A DNA stretch of 64,000 bases, from the NCBI GenBank assembly GCA_013397795.1, contig VZTJ01000255.1:821912-885911 (forward strand). The letters run 5' to 3'. Below the pieces are notes generated by a model. It was not told where the DNA came from, ran no database searches, and was given only the letters and a program-made list of their open reading frames with translations. Made by a program: the position numbers and the translations under genes. Positions 23,716-36,986 of this stretch are shown in pieces. Each line of letters begins with the position of its first letter. Position 1 is the stretch's first letter. This DNA comes from Orthonyx spaldingii. Taxonomy: Eukaryota > Chordata > Aves > Passeriformes > Orthonychidae.

Positions 23716-26700
23716 CTTTTACGTCTTCTGGGGGTGGCAGATGGGTAGAAGCCACCTCCTTTCAGCGCAAAGGTGACTGGCGACAGCGTGAATGCCACTA
23801 CAGTCTCCCAGAGGGTGCTGTGTTTTCTGTGCCACTTACACAATAGAGAGGGGTTTGGGGAGGATGGGAGCAATTTTAACATCAATTTTGCTTCTCTTCT
23901 AAACTTGCTGGCACTGTTCAGCCTAGCAGAACGCCATCCCCTGATTTTTACACAGTGAGGTTTTCTGGTGGATTGGTTGAAATACATGGCTCAGCAAAAC
24001 TAGTGGACACCAGCCACTCCCCTGGAAATCCTGATGAATATTCATGGCGTAACCAGAAGATTTTATACTGTCAGATCAACACTTAGCCCCCTTCCTGCAG
24101 CCACTGGATGAGGCAGCACTGGAAGACAGTTTCCCAGAAGTTCTGCCTGACTGGAAAGAGGAGTTTTCTCTTTGAACCAAAGCTTTGTTCCTTACTGGGC
24201 TCAGCTTCTCCACTCCACAACCTCCTTCAGGATTCCATGGGCTGCTCTCTCCCTCTCTCTTCCCCAAACATTGGCCCTGCTGCTTCCATCCCTCTGCCCT
24301 CTGCAGGCTCTTCAGGGCTGCCACCACCCCTAGGCTTGCAAAGCCACTGGAGCCCTGGGGGCTGGCAGAGTTGGTGTAGTGACTGTCCCCAGCACAGTGT
24401 TTTAAAGACACCCACGGTGGCTGAAGGACGGCTGGAACTGGTGCAAATCATTTGCAAAGGGACCAGCAAGGGGGGCTTTGTGGTGTGGCATAACAGGGTG
24501 TCACACCTCAGAAGAAGCAGGAACCCTCTTGCCTCCTGAAAACTAACCTGGGAGGTTCGTATTTTACGGGAGGCATGTAAAGTTGCTGTCCTGATTATAC
24601 AGCTGCTAGCCTAGTTCTGGGAAATGAACGCATGAAAATGTGTGCAGAAAATGAGCCTTCTAATAAGGCTCAAAGACTTTGAACTTCCCCTATTGTCACC
24701 GTAGGTCTTCCCCTACTTGCTTAGCAGAGGGAGAACTATTCAGCTACAATCAAATAATGCAAATGACCTGAAGGAAATTCATCCTAGAGACACTTGCTGG
24801 ATAAACTGCTAATATGGTTTCCTCTCTTTCACTATTCAACCAGAATCTAGGATGACCTTTCCAATGAAACATAAAACCTACAATGTGCACCCTTACTAAT
24901 GTATTCTAATGCAATTAGTTCATACAAAAGGCTTGTTAAATTTGCAGTATCTGCTTTCACCTTTACAATAATTGCTAGTGATCCCAAACCATAAGTGTGT
25001 GTCATTCTGCAAGGCTCCTGAACTGTAAATAAAATGGAAAGTTTATTTGATAACTCTCCTGCCTGTCTCTTAAATGGTCCTGCTTTTCTTACAGAGGTGT
25101 CTGCATGAAGCCTACCAGAGGCTTAAATCTGGCTCAAGAGAGAGGGTCAAAAGAAAAGGTACATACTGTAGTGAGGCATTAGGGCAGCAGATACTGTCAG
25201 TCTACATAATTGTGCTTTTTGAGGGGCAAGAAAGGAAATGCTAAGGTTAATGAGAAACAAGGAGGCTTTGAACGATGCTGGGTGGTGACTCCATTTTGCT
25301 GGGGAATTAAAGGAGGGCACTCTTCCCTCAGCTGTGCTCATCGGATTGCGATCCCTTTTAAATAGTTTTGTCACACAGAAAAACCCGTGAATAATTACCT
25401 CCTTATAGCTCTTGAGTTGTGCAGGAAAGCTGCCATCCCAAATGAATGTCCACTATTCCATTAAGCTGCCGTGTGACTGATTTCTAAGGGCTCCTGGAGG
25501 AATGTGACACTTGGATGGGTGGGATGGTGCCATAAGTAAGCGTGGTCCATTAACCAAAGTGAACTCATCAAGCTCACCAGGTTGAAGCCAGCATCACTGA
25601 CTGAGACAAGCCTGGCTGCCTTCTCCCTGGTGGCAGAAAATTCACGTGAAGTGGGATGACAGTACTGAAAGTACCCTGAGCATCTGGGTGCTTCAGAAGG
25701 GTTTGAGACAATAAGTTTTGCCCCTAAAATGAATGAAAGCAAAGTTAGTTCAGTAATTCTATCACAATTTCTCTTGTTAGGGAATGGTGCCTGAATGCTG
25801 TCAGAGCCAGAAACAGGTATGATCTTGCAATTTTGCTCTAAATTGTTACTGTTATATCAATTGCTGCTGTTATTTTGGTAAACTTTTCTTAGCCTGAAGT
25901 CTTTTTTCTTCTCAAAATAACTTTGCTACAAACGGAGTCACTGTGATGCACTGAAACAATGTTGAATTTCCATTCCCCTCTCCCTGCATGTAAAGTCACA
26001 GGAAGGGAGCTTTTCCAAGGCATCTAGATGAGATCAGGGAAAACAGTTATTTTTTCAATCTAATAGCTCTACGTGTTCAGCTACAATGGAACTAGGGCCT
26101 CCCCCTGCCCTCCTGTGAGATTGGTCTAGAGCTGGCTGAGGAACTTTTTGGTACTTTTTGGAGGTAAGAAGTCTGAAAGAAGGTACCTAACTTCAGGACA
26201 GGACTCCCACAAAGGACATAAGGCCATAGAAAAATGGTTCTCTGTGGCTGATTCTCTTCCCCTACCTAGAATACTTCTTGAGGAGGAATTTGGAGCATTT
26301 GCACATTTGCCTAGGGTTTCCAGACACCTGACAGCCCTACCCCTGCCATGGCTGCAAGCAGGCTGTGGGCACATGCAGGTGAACATAGGCATCCTCTGTG
26401 GCACAGGCTCAGGGAGTCCACTCCAGACTGAATGATGGCCCTACAGAGTCCAAGTCTGGCCGTATGCACTGGAGACAGGCTTAGATGCTTCTTGCTCACT
26501 TGTTTTTTTCTCCAGATGCTGAAGCTACCTTGTGCATGCTGTGTGTTCTGCAGCCAAAGATCTATGCCTCCCACGCAGCAGGATGCCCAGGAATTTTGAT
26601 GATGCAGGGCTTGAAGTTGCTGCTAGTGAAGCTATGAAAGGATTCACCTACAGTGAGTCACAGTCTCAAGTGAACTCTGAGGATGAGCAAGGAACTGGGC

Positions 26701-29700
26701 TGAAATATTGCTAGACCCAGGCAAGTGGTTTTGTTAGTTCTACCTAGGCATGTCCTGCTGCAGCTATAGGAGCTGAGGAGCAGTTTTGTTGAGACAAGAG
26801 CTGACTCAGTGTGCACCTTGTGTAAACCTTGCCCCTTTCCTTTGTGTTCTGGCAGGTTTGGCTGAAGAATTGGCAGATTACAGCTGATATCAAGGTATAT
26901 GTTGTCTTTTTATCCCATTTGTTTGTATAGGTTCTCAGTTACAGAGAAAGAAATGAATGCTGTAAGCACACAAAGAAGAGTTTATCCTTCTTTGTTATGA
27001 GCTTTTTACTATTCACATTCTCATGTGTCCTGTGTTTTTTGATGCAAAGCCTTCTTACGGTCAAAACAGGGAAGTGCTGGGATTTATTTATTTTTTAACA
27101 TCAATATTTAATTGTGGGCAGTTCCTAAATATTTACGGCTAATTTAAAATGGAAAGATGAAGTCCTTGATTTGACAAACTGCCTTCTGAAGCCAAGAGGA
27201 AATGTTGTTGTGCAAGAACTGTGACCTGCATGTGCTAAGAAACAGGCTTTATTTGCATTTTCCTTAAGTGTAGTATCTGCAATGGCTGACTTGAAAATGC
27301 CTCCTCAAATATATTGTCAAACAAAAGTAGCAGAAAAGTATTTGACCTGGTTTTCTTTGGTTGTTGTTATAAGAAGAGAGGGAGGAGCAGGTTTTTGGCA
27401 GGTATAAATGGATGAAATCAATGCAGGAATACAGCTGAGGATCTGCTCTTTGCTGTGTGGTGAGAAAGAAGTAAACTCTTTACATTTTACCCCCGAGGAA
27501 GGTCAAGTGCTGCCTGTTGCTAAAACCTACATTGCTTTGACAAGTTGTGCTGTTAGTTCAGGTGCTGCTTTCCCAAACCTGTGTGTGCCTGTGCTCATGG
27601 GGCAGGCATGCCATGCCCAGCCCAGTGCCTGAATTTCCCTGCTTGGCACTTCGATCAGCTCATCCTAAACTAGAGCTGAGGCATTAGGTGGCAACATGGG
27701 GATCTGAGCCCGAATAAAAGTCAGAGCTTGCAGGACCACATTGGTTGTGAAAGCACCTTCATTCTTGATCTGCAGGAAAGATTTCCTCGTGCTGTTTTCT
27801 GTGCAGAACAGATGGGATCGGGATCACTGTCTGTCAGGTGACAAGGGAGCCCGGCAGCTCGCAGGTGTGTGATTAGAGAGGACCCCAGGGTGAGGTGATT
27901 CCCAAGGGGGCTTATAAAGGAGCGTGTACTGCTGAAGCAGCACACATTGCTGGCTTCCACTGCTGGGAAGTCAGGGCTGGCATCACTGCAGACACTCCCC
28001 ACCAGTGGATGTTGCTGCAGGCACATCAGAATTTCTTAATGTAGTGAAGAAGAAAGGGGAAAGAGGACAGCAGGGAAGAGAAATCAGGGGAAAAATGTAT
28101 AAAAAATTCACTACATAAATTAGCTGCGCTTCTTGCAGCAAAACTAACAGTTTCTTTTGAATGTGAATTCTGTTGCTTCTCTTAACTAAATGCCTAAAGG
28201 AATTGTATCACATAATATACAAGGGTAATTATTAAAAATGCATAAATAGTCTTGTAGGTACAAAAAGTTGCAACTTGTCTCCTGCAAAACATTAAAAGGT
28301 TTGCATATGTCAATGAATTACAGGCTGTTTGCTTTTAATCGCTGCTATTTTGGGAGTTCCTGTAAGGATGTTTTTAGAAGAAACACATTTGGTAATTGGA
28401 GGAGGCTGCCCCATTGTAATGGGCAGTTGAAGCCCAAAGGAGGCCTAGTGGGGATTATTCAGGGTGTCTAACGGTTTTGGCTCTGGCTTTGGGTGTTAAG
28501 TATCGGCTAACATGTTTATGCCTGGCCTTCAGATGTCCAAACACAAAGGCCCTTTTCTTCTGCTCCTGGCAAGAATCCAGGCCAATCTTAGAATATTTGC
28601 CCATCCTCCTCTTCTGTATCCGACCCATCATTGAGGACAGTGTTTCTCTTGGAGTTTCATCTGAAAAACACTACAGCAAAGGAATGTTCACTGACCCAGA
28701 AGCCCAGTGACAAGAAGAGGGAATTATATGTGTATGAATGTCTGTCTTCGGGAAAAAAAGCGCACAGAAAGAGAACTACAACAAATCCAAAGTTTCTTTC
28801 CAAATTGAGCCACCTGGATTTTTTCTTTTTAAAAGTCAGTTCTGGTGGGATATGCTTGGATTTTTTTTTAAACAAAATATTATGTTAAGACAGCCTGCTT
28901 AGCACTACAGCTCTGAGATGGAAGAAATGGAAAATGTACATTTGTGTTCAAGAGAACAGACATCAGTTCAGATTGATACTTAGAGATTATCTTGAGCTAG
29001 AATAATGTATTTATGACTAGGGTCAAAGGGATTACCTACATGAATAAGACCTAGCTGGATCAGGCTCTGCTGCTTACAGCCAGCCAGGAATGGATAATGT
29101 GATATGAAAACAGACCTTTTTGGATGTTTTTTTTCAGGTTTATAAATGTAATTTCTATCTCTGTGTTTGAAATTATTAAAAGCACTTGATGCAGTCCTTA
29201 ATTTTGGTCAATATTTTTTTTTAATTCCATATTTTTGACCCCAGTCCTGTAGTTCCATGTGATGGGGAAAAGACGACTGCTTCTTGCAAGCAGCCAGAAG
29301 CCAGTTTCTAAGGATTTGTGTTATTTGTAAGAGAAAGGATCACCAGCATGAACATTGCGAGATCAGTCCCTGGGTTTGTCATATGAGTGCTCCAATGTTT
29401 GTATTAGCAAAGATCAGGCAGAGAAAACCTGCATTCAGCTAAATCCTCATGTTTCCCAGTTATGCGGCTATGCACAGCATTTGTAACATAACTTCTTGGT
29501 TTAAAGTCTGATGTGCTACAATGAATGGCGATGATAGGATACAATAAATGCATTTTACTGGCTAACAAGATGGGAAAGAAAATGAAAAGCATTCTTAAGT
29601 CTTAGTCATTGGCTTCTGTATTCAGCCTTTGTTTCAGTAAGCACAATTCATCAGCTGCTTACAAGAAGTGTTTAGTTATTGAGAGTATTTGCATGCTGTG

Positions 29701-30044
29701 TACACGTCCTTCTAATGTAGTTAATGAGTTTGTTTTTATTACAGAAGAACCCTGAATCTTTTGATGTTCATACAACTCTGTCTCTGCTGAAGGAGCCTCT
29801 CCTTTCCTTAATCCAGATTACCAGTCAATGCATGAATTTCAGATTTTTAGCAAGGAAGAGCAATGGGAGAGAAGTTACCTGACAGAAAAAAAGCTGGAAG
29901 GCAGGTTGCTCTAATTACACAGGTAACTTTCCAGCACTGTTGTGTCTGCCTTCTCCCATTAAACAGTGATTAGGATGGAAAGACTGAAGAGTCAGCCATC
30001 ATTAACGCCCTTAAAAAGTTGCTTCTTCCCCCTCTGCTGCTGAA
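23716..30044. other. Long non-coding stretch
   Basis: Moderate GC at 23.7-24.5 kb, then AT-leaning. Several opposite-strand overlapping frames (24108-24539, 25461-25742, 26126-26435) have no recognisable protein. An acceptor-like TTTTTTTCTCCAG ends at 26515 and a GTGAGT donor starts near 26653, but all three frames between them have stops except one that lacks an ATG. No RNA genes recognised. Confidence 0.6.
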
Positions 30045-30095
30045 GCAAAGGCAAAAACTCCAACTGATTTCAAGAGGTGCAGGATTGGGCCCTTA
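30045..30095 (+). repeat. Ancient sauropsid-type repeat relic
   Basis: 'gcaaaggcaaaaactccaac', then 'tgatttcaag' and 'aggtgcaggattgggccctt', match the known motif 'ggcaaaactcccattgacttcaatgggagcaggatcaggccctt', which recurs in old palindromic repeats of reptiles and birds. Only half of the hairpin is left. Identified by pattern memory. Confidence 0.4.
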
Positions 30096-33000
30096 GGCTG
30101 TACATAAGTGTCTGTGTTGGAAAAGAGAATGTACAATGTTGGGTGCTTCTTATAATATAAGATTAGATCAAATCCTTTCAGTGCCCTGAAGCACTTAATG
30201 CTGGGCTACCTGTGGCAGATAGCAAGTGAATGCCTATCAGTATGGATCATCCTCTCAGCATTCTCGAAAAATGTACAATTCTCATTTCCAGCATTTGAGA
30301 TCTTTTAAAAAACAGAGTCTAGGGGGAATAGAATGTAACATCAAGACAAGTAGCTTCAATTTCTACCTGATCATTGACATGATCAAAGTGTTTTACATAT
30401 AGAGATACCTGACAACCAATCAATGGGCAGTCAGAAAATCAGTTAATTGATAGTTTTTCTGTTGAGGAATATGAAAATTATATGTAGCTTATGTGAATGA
30501 ATAGTTCACTCGGCAAATAAATGCATGTTTTCAGCAAAAACATGCTGATCAGGTGAAAGGAATTTCCCCTGTCCCGTCTCTAATCTGCTAGTGAAGGAAA
30601 CTTCTCCTTGTCTCACTAGCACTCCATGGCCGCAGCTCCATAACATGTCCCCTTGCCATCAGTCTTCAGGCTGGGTGACAGACTCTGCGCACCTGAACTC
30701 CTGGGCAGGGGAAAGCTCCCATGGCCATCCCAACTTCAGTGATGGCACAGCCTTAGTAGGAAACCGGGAAATATGGTGATTTCACCTGATTGGAACAAAA
30801 CAGAGCACAGGAAAATAACCACACATTAGCATGGGTTGTAGGAGCCTCTCTGGAGTGTTTGGATGTTCAAACCCTATTGACTTTGGACAGTGGACAGGAG
30901 ATTCTCCCGGTGCATTTCTATGTTTGAGGACAGCCCTTTGCCCCATCTTTCCCTCATGGCCACATTATAGGGATCTGAGACTTTCCAGAAAGCAGGTGTG
31001 CCTTCATACCAAACCCCAGGCCAAAGCCGGTGGAGTGCAGTAGACTGGGACATGTGGCACTGGGTAGCCTAAAAGAACTTTACTCTCCTCAAACCCAGTG
31101 TGCTTTCAGCTGTCTTCCCTTCATATCCCAGGCTGTCCCCAGGCACTGGGTGGAGAGTGTGCTGCTACCTGCAGAGCTGGACACTTTGTGCTTTGCCCCT
31201 ACCTAATTTGCAGGTATAGGCACTTCACAGAACGATGCTCAGATGCCCTCACCAACCCTTCACTCTCTGACAGAGGAGAAATCTGTGCAAGGCTGATGGG
31301 TCCCGGGCTGAGGTTACAGACGTGAACCCTGAAGACCCCTGCCCTGCATTTTATGTTGGAGTAGGACAGAGTTGAAATGAGACTAAGTGTTTCCACCCGA
31401 CACTATCATGACTAGAATTTTGAGCCATTAATTTTTTTGGAATTAAAAGCTGCTTTTTACATAAGTAATATACAATAAGTCTGTGAATACCAATTAAAAG
31501 CATATTTCACAAAATTAGACTTTCAGTTGCCTGTTCTATTGAATATCAGTAGGTAATAAGCTTTCCTCATTTCCCTGAGCATGTAATTTTTCCCTTGAAT
31601 TCTTGAGTCACTGCTTTGATCACTTCTTGATTGCTTAAAGGCTGTGAGTCAGTAATATTTCCCAGTTTTGTTGTCACATCAAAGATCTTTGAGGGGCTTT
31701 CTCCATTAGAAGGCAGCCAAGGTTCCTGGTTGACATAGTTCATCACCATGCCAAAGCTATGTTGCACAAATGAAAATAGGGAATAATGTAACAGTTTTAG
31801 CCATTCGTGTAATCACTTGAATAATATGTATCACCTCCTTAAATGGGCCAGCTGCTACACAGCAATTTTTTTGCTTGAATTTTTACACGTGAAAGTATGG
31901 AAGACAAACACTAAAGAGGAAAGGTGATTTTTATCCAGATATTTTCATGAGTGGAAGCAAAGGCAGTTGCTTTCCTCTGTTTAAAGACTTTTGCTGTTGC
32001 TTTATTCAGGCATTTATAACATGAACAATTCTGGCTGAAAAGACTCACATTTTTACAGGAACATCATTTAATGTGATAATAGGCAATTTGCACAGGATTC
32101 CGACTTTCAGTTTGGTACAGGAGTTCTCATCCCACAGTGGCAGTTTTGATCAGCTGAAGTCATTGATGTGGCTCCCCACAGCATGCTAGACCCTGACATC
32201 CTTGATCCACTTTGTCTTGGGTTCCTCTTGGGCGAAACTTGACAGATTTCCAAAGAAGTTGGGTCTGAGAAAAATGAGGGCCAAATAACCATTGAGACTC
32301 GTCAGAGTTTTTCTTGGCTTGCGGGAAGGGGAAAGTCTATTTCCCCACCAGGTGCTCTGTCCTGTGAAGCCTCTGGACTTTCATCTTTGGATGTGAAACA
32401 CTGCATCCTGCCCAGCCCCACCTGAGCTGTCTGAATATTCTTTTTCCTCCCTTGGTGGGAGAGTCAGTGTGTGCACAAGCATCCTGCTGGGGTGTGTCGG
32501 GGTCCCATCTCCCACAGTGGAAGAAATGTGTAGGGGAAGAGACTTGCTTTGGGATGACCTGAAAGCAAAAGCTCTCTCTGAGTTGTGAAACTTGTGGCAA
32601 ATTTAACTTCAGGAGCTGCAAGTGTTTCCAGTGTGAACTTCGCCGCAGTCATCCCTGAAGCAAATAAATTACAGTGGGAAGGCATTTAAAGGGACACTGT
32701 CGCCTTACAGGTCCTATGTGGAAAACAAACAAATGCCTTTACCTGTGCTACAAATCCCACCTTAACATTATTAAAAGTGAAAGAATTTTTAAAAATCCAA
32801 TTTACTTGTCACTCTTTCTGCTTTGTTTAGTGGTTGTGTTTTCTCACTGTGGACAATAGAAATCAATGAAGTCAGGTTTGCCTGTGTTTGAGTCACTTTC
32901 ACTTTTAGGTTTTCAGGCTTAGGGCGGAAAGTTCAGGGGAATGGTTATTTCATCAAATACGACTGTTTTCACTTGCAATTAAAAAAATCAATGGCAACCT

Positions 33001-36000
33001 TTCTATTCAGACATATGTTTGTAAAAGTCTGCTTCTGTGAGATTTAAACTTTGGATCAACCTTGGCAGTGTTCTTTGAAAGATGTAACTTAGTAAAACAG
33101 AGTGGCAATAAAAGAAATCTTTCCATTATCATGGCAGACTGGAGACCAGCTATGCAGCAGAACCTCATCTTTATAGCTATCACAAAAGTAAGGGATAAAA
33201 TATAGTCACAGACTCTGAAACAAGGGGTAGATACCTCCCTAACAAGAAAAAAAGATAATGAGATACTAATATTCATCAGTATGAGCCATGATTTCAGCAG
33301 CCCAAGAAACCACAGTTGCTGTAGATAACACGGCAAAGGTTTCTCTGGAAAGAAATGTGAATGCAGATAAAGGAGTAACTTTGCAGATATTTACATGAGA
33401 TTCTCATAAGCACAAGGGGCAGTTTTTGATCAAAGGATGTAAATCTGGGTGAATCTAAATGTGGTTTTTTTCCCTACACTGGAGTTCCCTGTTCTGTGCT
33501 GCTGCAGAAGGGCTCAATTTAAGTCCTCATAATGGTATGCAGAATTTATAAAACGTATCCCATTTGGGGCGTGCTCTCTAGCTAAGGCTTCCTTCTTGCT
33601 CCAGCAGGACTTCATTTCAGGGAGCTGCTGGAAGAGTGAAACACAGAATAGCAAGAGCTGTTTGCATTGTGAGAAGTAGCCCTAGCCTTCTGCTGCCACC
33701 CGTGTCATAAAGGATTTCAGCACGGGGCCTAAGGCTTCTGGGTTTTATTTATTTCAAGCTAGTCTGTTCCTATTTAATATTGTCAGGAAAATCTAAATTT
33801 CAGTAAGTGTACATTAATTTGAAAAATTAAGAATAGGTTTATTTATTAAAAATCATAGAGTCAACATGAGTAATCCACAATCTAAAGTATTTTTTCATTA
33901 ATAACACGTTAGTGGAAGTGACATTGATTCCAATGAATAGATTTTGTGGTTTCATATTGGCTGGGATGTACCCCAGGTGTGGCAGAGTGCCCCTGGGGAC
34001 CTTAAAGACTCACCCTTCTTCCTTACTGAAGGGAGAAGTGCTTGGACACAGAAGTCTCTACCCAACATGATGAGGCTCTGCTGGTCAGCTGGCCAGTAAT
34101 TCACATGTATGGGCTGCTCATTTATGCTTTGTTTGGCATACACTGCATGATTCTGCAAAAGGCAAAACAGCAGAGGTAGTTGTTAAAGGACAGATTATTC
34201 TTTTACTTAGAGAAGTAATGAAGCTCCTAAATCAAGGCTGAAAACAACAGAAAATGGTAGCTCTAAGTTTCAAATACAACACATTTGGAGATGTCTGTGC
34301 TGGAGTCCTTTATTTTTCCCCTTCTGGACCGCGTGCTAAAGGCCTCACCTAAAAGGAGCTGCTTTTTGTTTAAAAATGCTGAGAGTACAGATTTCACTGA
34401 GTGAACATCACTTCATCAAGCAGCTGTCTGCATGCCTTTCAGTCACTGCTCCTCCTGACAAGCTCATGTTCTTACAGGTATCATCTAATTGCTATAAATA
34501 CTTGCAATGTATCATTCACTTCTCCTCCTTAACATAAAACTTTGGCTTTAGAGGAAAATTGAATCTGTTATTCCTGATGTTTCTTAGCCTCTTGCTGTTG
34601 CTAGATGATACCAGGCAGGGTGGCAGGAGGAGGAGATCAGGTTGCTTCCAGGTAAGCTGGCAAATGGTTCTGCAGACCCGGCAGGGGCCACCAGGTCCCC
34701 TCTAAGGCTATAGGTATCATGGGCAGGGAATTCCCAGACAGTGAACCCTCTTGTACTGGCAGACTGGGAGTTGTTTTTTAAGGGGGGAGAAATGGGGGAT
34801 AAGAAAAGAAGACCTTGTAGAAAATTCCAGTCTCTATTCATAAGGCTTGTGCTAAAAATGACCTCATGTGTTTCATAGTGCAGCAAACAGAGTTGAAGAA
34901 TGTGGTCTTGTGGCCAAGAGGAGGGTGTTTCAGTGACCACTTAGGAATATTTGAATCACACAGTGGCTTATTTTGCTGTTCTTTCTTATTCCTGATAGCA
35001 CAGCATTTAGAGAGGCTCTTTGAGTGGGATGAAGGCACTGAGGTTTTAGTATGGATAATTCAGCTGCACTCTTCCACTTGTACACAGCTTTGCAGACAGA
35101 GGGACCAGATTTTGGCCTTCTAAGACATCTCATAATCTATCTGTGTCTGTCACAGATTCAATCCTTTGAGCTATGATCCTAAAAGCCCTCAGGGGCCAAA
35201 CATTTTGGGGAATGAAGCACTTAACACAGTGTTTTCTACAATCAACACTAGAAATGCTTTTAAAATACTTTATTTCCTTACAAGGAAAGAGAACCAGTAG
35301 AGATGAAACTTACTCACCCCCTACTTTATTGCTATTATAAGCCGTTGCTACAAAGCTCAGAGTGACCAGTAACACTTCTCTTTGGGTGACATGTTCAGAA
35401 ACTTCATTGTTCTTTCATTTTCACCACACAGTACCAGTTACTTTGTCTTTTCAAAGCAAATGGGCATGTGAGCACCAGCTGGATTGCCTGGTTTCTTAGC
35501 CCAACTCCCATGCAAAACTCTCCAAGTAAAAAAAAACCTCTTGCTTCTTACAGCCAGTTTCAGGCTCTGAGACATGGGATGACCACTTGCTTGGCTTGTA
35601 AATCCAGAGATCCCAAACCTGTGTCAACAGTAGTATGCTTAGGACATAACAAATGTAGCTTTTGACCATGACATGTCATTAGCTGCTCAGTCCTTAGGAA
35701 TGTTTCCAACTGCAGTATTTTTGACCTTTTCCTTACTTGCAGCTTTGCAGAGATCTGCACTGGGATGGAGGCTAGCAGGAATTACAAACTCCATCTCCTG
35801 TAATGAAACCTCTTGCAAATGTCTGCTCCTGGCTCTTTGTCTGCTTTTTGGAGAGGCCCTACTCTCCTGTGTAGACGCAAGAGATTTCAGCTGAAACACA
35901 GGTCTCCCCTTTGCTGTCTGCCCCCTCTTCCTGTGACTTAAGAGGAAATCGAATGCTGCAATATAAGCATGCAGGTTACACTTGTATTTAGTTCAATGGC

Positions 36001-36640
36001 CTCTTCTTTCTAACAGTTTACTTTGTCTCTTCTAATTCAAGCATGTCAGTAGTAAGTATCATATCTGTGACATCGATAATAAAAATCCCATTGTAAATGC
36101 CGGGGTGTCATTTTCCATTCTGCCTAAACAATCCCGAGCTTTGTACTTTCTGGAGTGGCCTCTGTCTTTCACAGGTGACATTTGCAAATGGGGATCCGCA
36201 TGTGTGAGGCACGCAGCTAAGCGTCTCATTTCCATATGGACAGGCTGGCATAAGTGCACTTTGTGTCAACCAAGAGGCCAGTCTGCAGCTGGTGGAAATT
36301 TGACTACATTGGGTTTGCCATGAGGGGACAGGGCCTTCTCCCTCTGCAGGAGTGCCAGCCTGGTGGAGGCAGTGGAGGAACATACCTGGCAGTTTCACAT
36401 GCAAATCCATGCTCTTTGTTTAGAGGGGAAAATTGGGAAAACTGTCCACAGGCTTGTGTGCTTTGACTCTGAAATGCTTTCATTGATGTGCTTTGGCCCA
36501 AGGGTGCCTAGGGAAGCTGACACCTGACTTGTGTGGAAAGCAGCCAATGGTGGCACTTCCAGAGCTCTAGAGCAGCTGGACCACTCTGCAGGGTCTCAGA
36601 AATGTGGAAGATGCAGCTTCCAGCTGGACAGGGCTCATTT
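30096..36640. other. Long non-coding stretch
   Basis: Intron-like or intergenic sequence. The minus-strand frame 31567-31767 is discussed as a finding. Other frames (33007-33336 minus, 34584-34940 minus, 36108-36410 minus) show no family signature. No RNA genes or mobile elements were recognised before the LTR. Confidence 0.55.
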
Positions 36641-36646
36641 GGAAAG
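36641..36646 (+). repeat. Target site duplication, left copy (GGAAAG)
   Basis: Six bases GGAAAG lie directly left of the LTR and are repeated exactly at 36981-36986 directly right of it. A 6-bp duplication is the size made by the integrases of class II (alpha/beta, ERVK-like) retroviruses. Confidence 0.85.
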
Positions 36647-36719
36647 TGTTGCTTTCCTGTTTCCTCAGTGGGCTCCTAGCAGGTAAAGACAGACGTCACA
36701 GTTGCGTTTATCAGAGTCC

Positions 36720-36725
36720 TTTAAT
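36720..36725 (-). terminator. LTR polyadenylation signal ATTAAA
   Basis: ATTAAA on the minus strand lies about 90 bases downstream of the LTR TATA-like box, with a second GATAAA at 36707-36712 and a CA a few bases further. This is the expected layout of the end of the R region. Function today is unknown. Confidence 0.55.
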
Positions 36726-36810
36726 CTCCCTCATGGAGGGAAAAACCGATAACCAGATGTGTAGTGGACAACGTGGCCAGACCCCCCCCTGCCCCCTTCT
36801 TGCCTCTCTC

Positions 36811-36817
36811 TTTTATT
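36811..36817 (-). promoter_or_regulatory. LTR TATA-like box with upstream CCAAT
   Basis: AATAAAA on the minus strand sits in a purine-rich setting, with the inverted CCAAT motif (plus-strand CCAAT at 36852-36856) about 40 bases upstream. The spacing is that of a retroviral U3 core promoter. If it is still active, transcription would leave the LTR towards lower coordinates. Confidence 0.5.
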
Positions 36818-36980
36818 CCCTCTCCCCCTGGTGGGCAGGGCGAGAGGCCAGCCAATAGACAAATGACGAGCCCGTGACATGTGGCCAGTCCTGGGTGAAC
36901 AGGGGAGGGATAAGTGGAATGCAGAGCGGTGAGTGGCCAGGCCAGGCCAGGATGTCCCTGGTGGCCGGCACACTACTACA

Positions 36981-36986
36981 GGAAAG
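36981..36986 (+). repeat. Target site duplication, right copy (GGAAAG)
   Basis: Exact match to the six bases at 36641-36646. It defines the right border of the LTR insertion. Confidence 0.85.

Larger units (their letters stand above)
36647..36980 (-). mobile_element. Solo LTR of an endogenous retrovirus (class II-like)
   Basis: A 334-bp unit reads on the minus strand from TGTAGTAGTG to ...CAACA, so it has the TG...CA ends of a retroviral LTR, and it is bracketed by a perfect 6-bp direct repeat. In minus-strand order there is a U3 with an inverted CCAAT box (ATTGG, 36852-36856) and a TATA-like AATAAAA (36811-36817). Then come an R region with ATTAAA (36720-36725) and GATAAA (36707-36712) as polyadenylation signals and a short U5 ending in CAACA. 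There is no internal retroviral sequence on either side, so this is a solo LTR left by recombination between the two LTRs of a provirus. The TGTAGT start recalls alpharetroviral LTRs, but the family is not assigned. The intact duplication and regulatory boxes suggest moderate age. Confidence 0.85.

Noticed and set aside
26516..26652. Segment between a strong acceptor-like TTTTTTTCTCCAG and a GTGAGT donor
   Set aside because: Two frames contain stops, and the open one has no supporting protein similarity or continuing exon chain. Such pairs are expected by chance in 64 kb.
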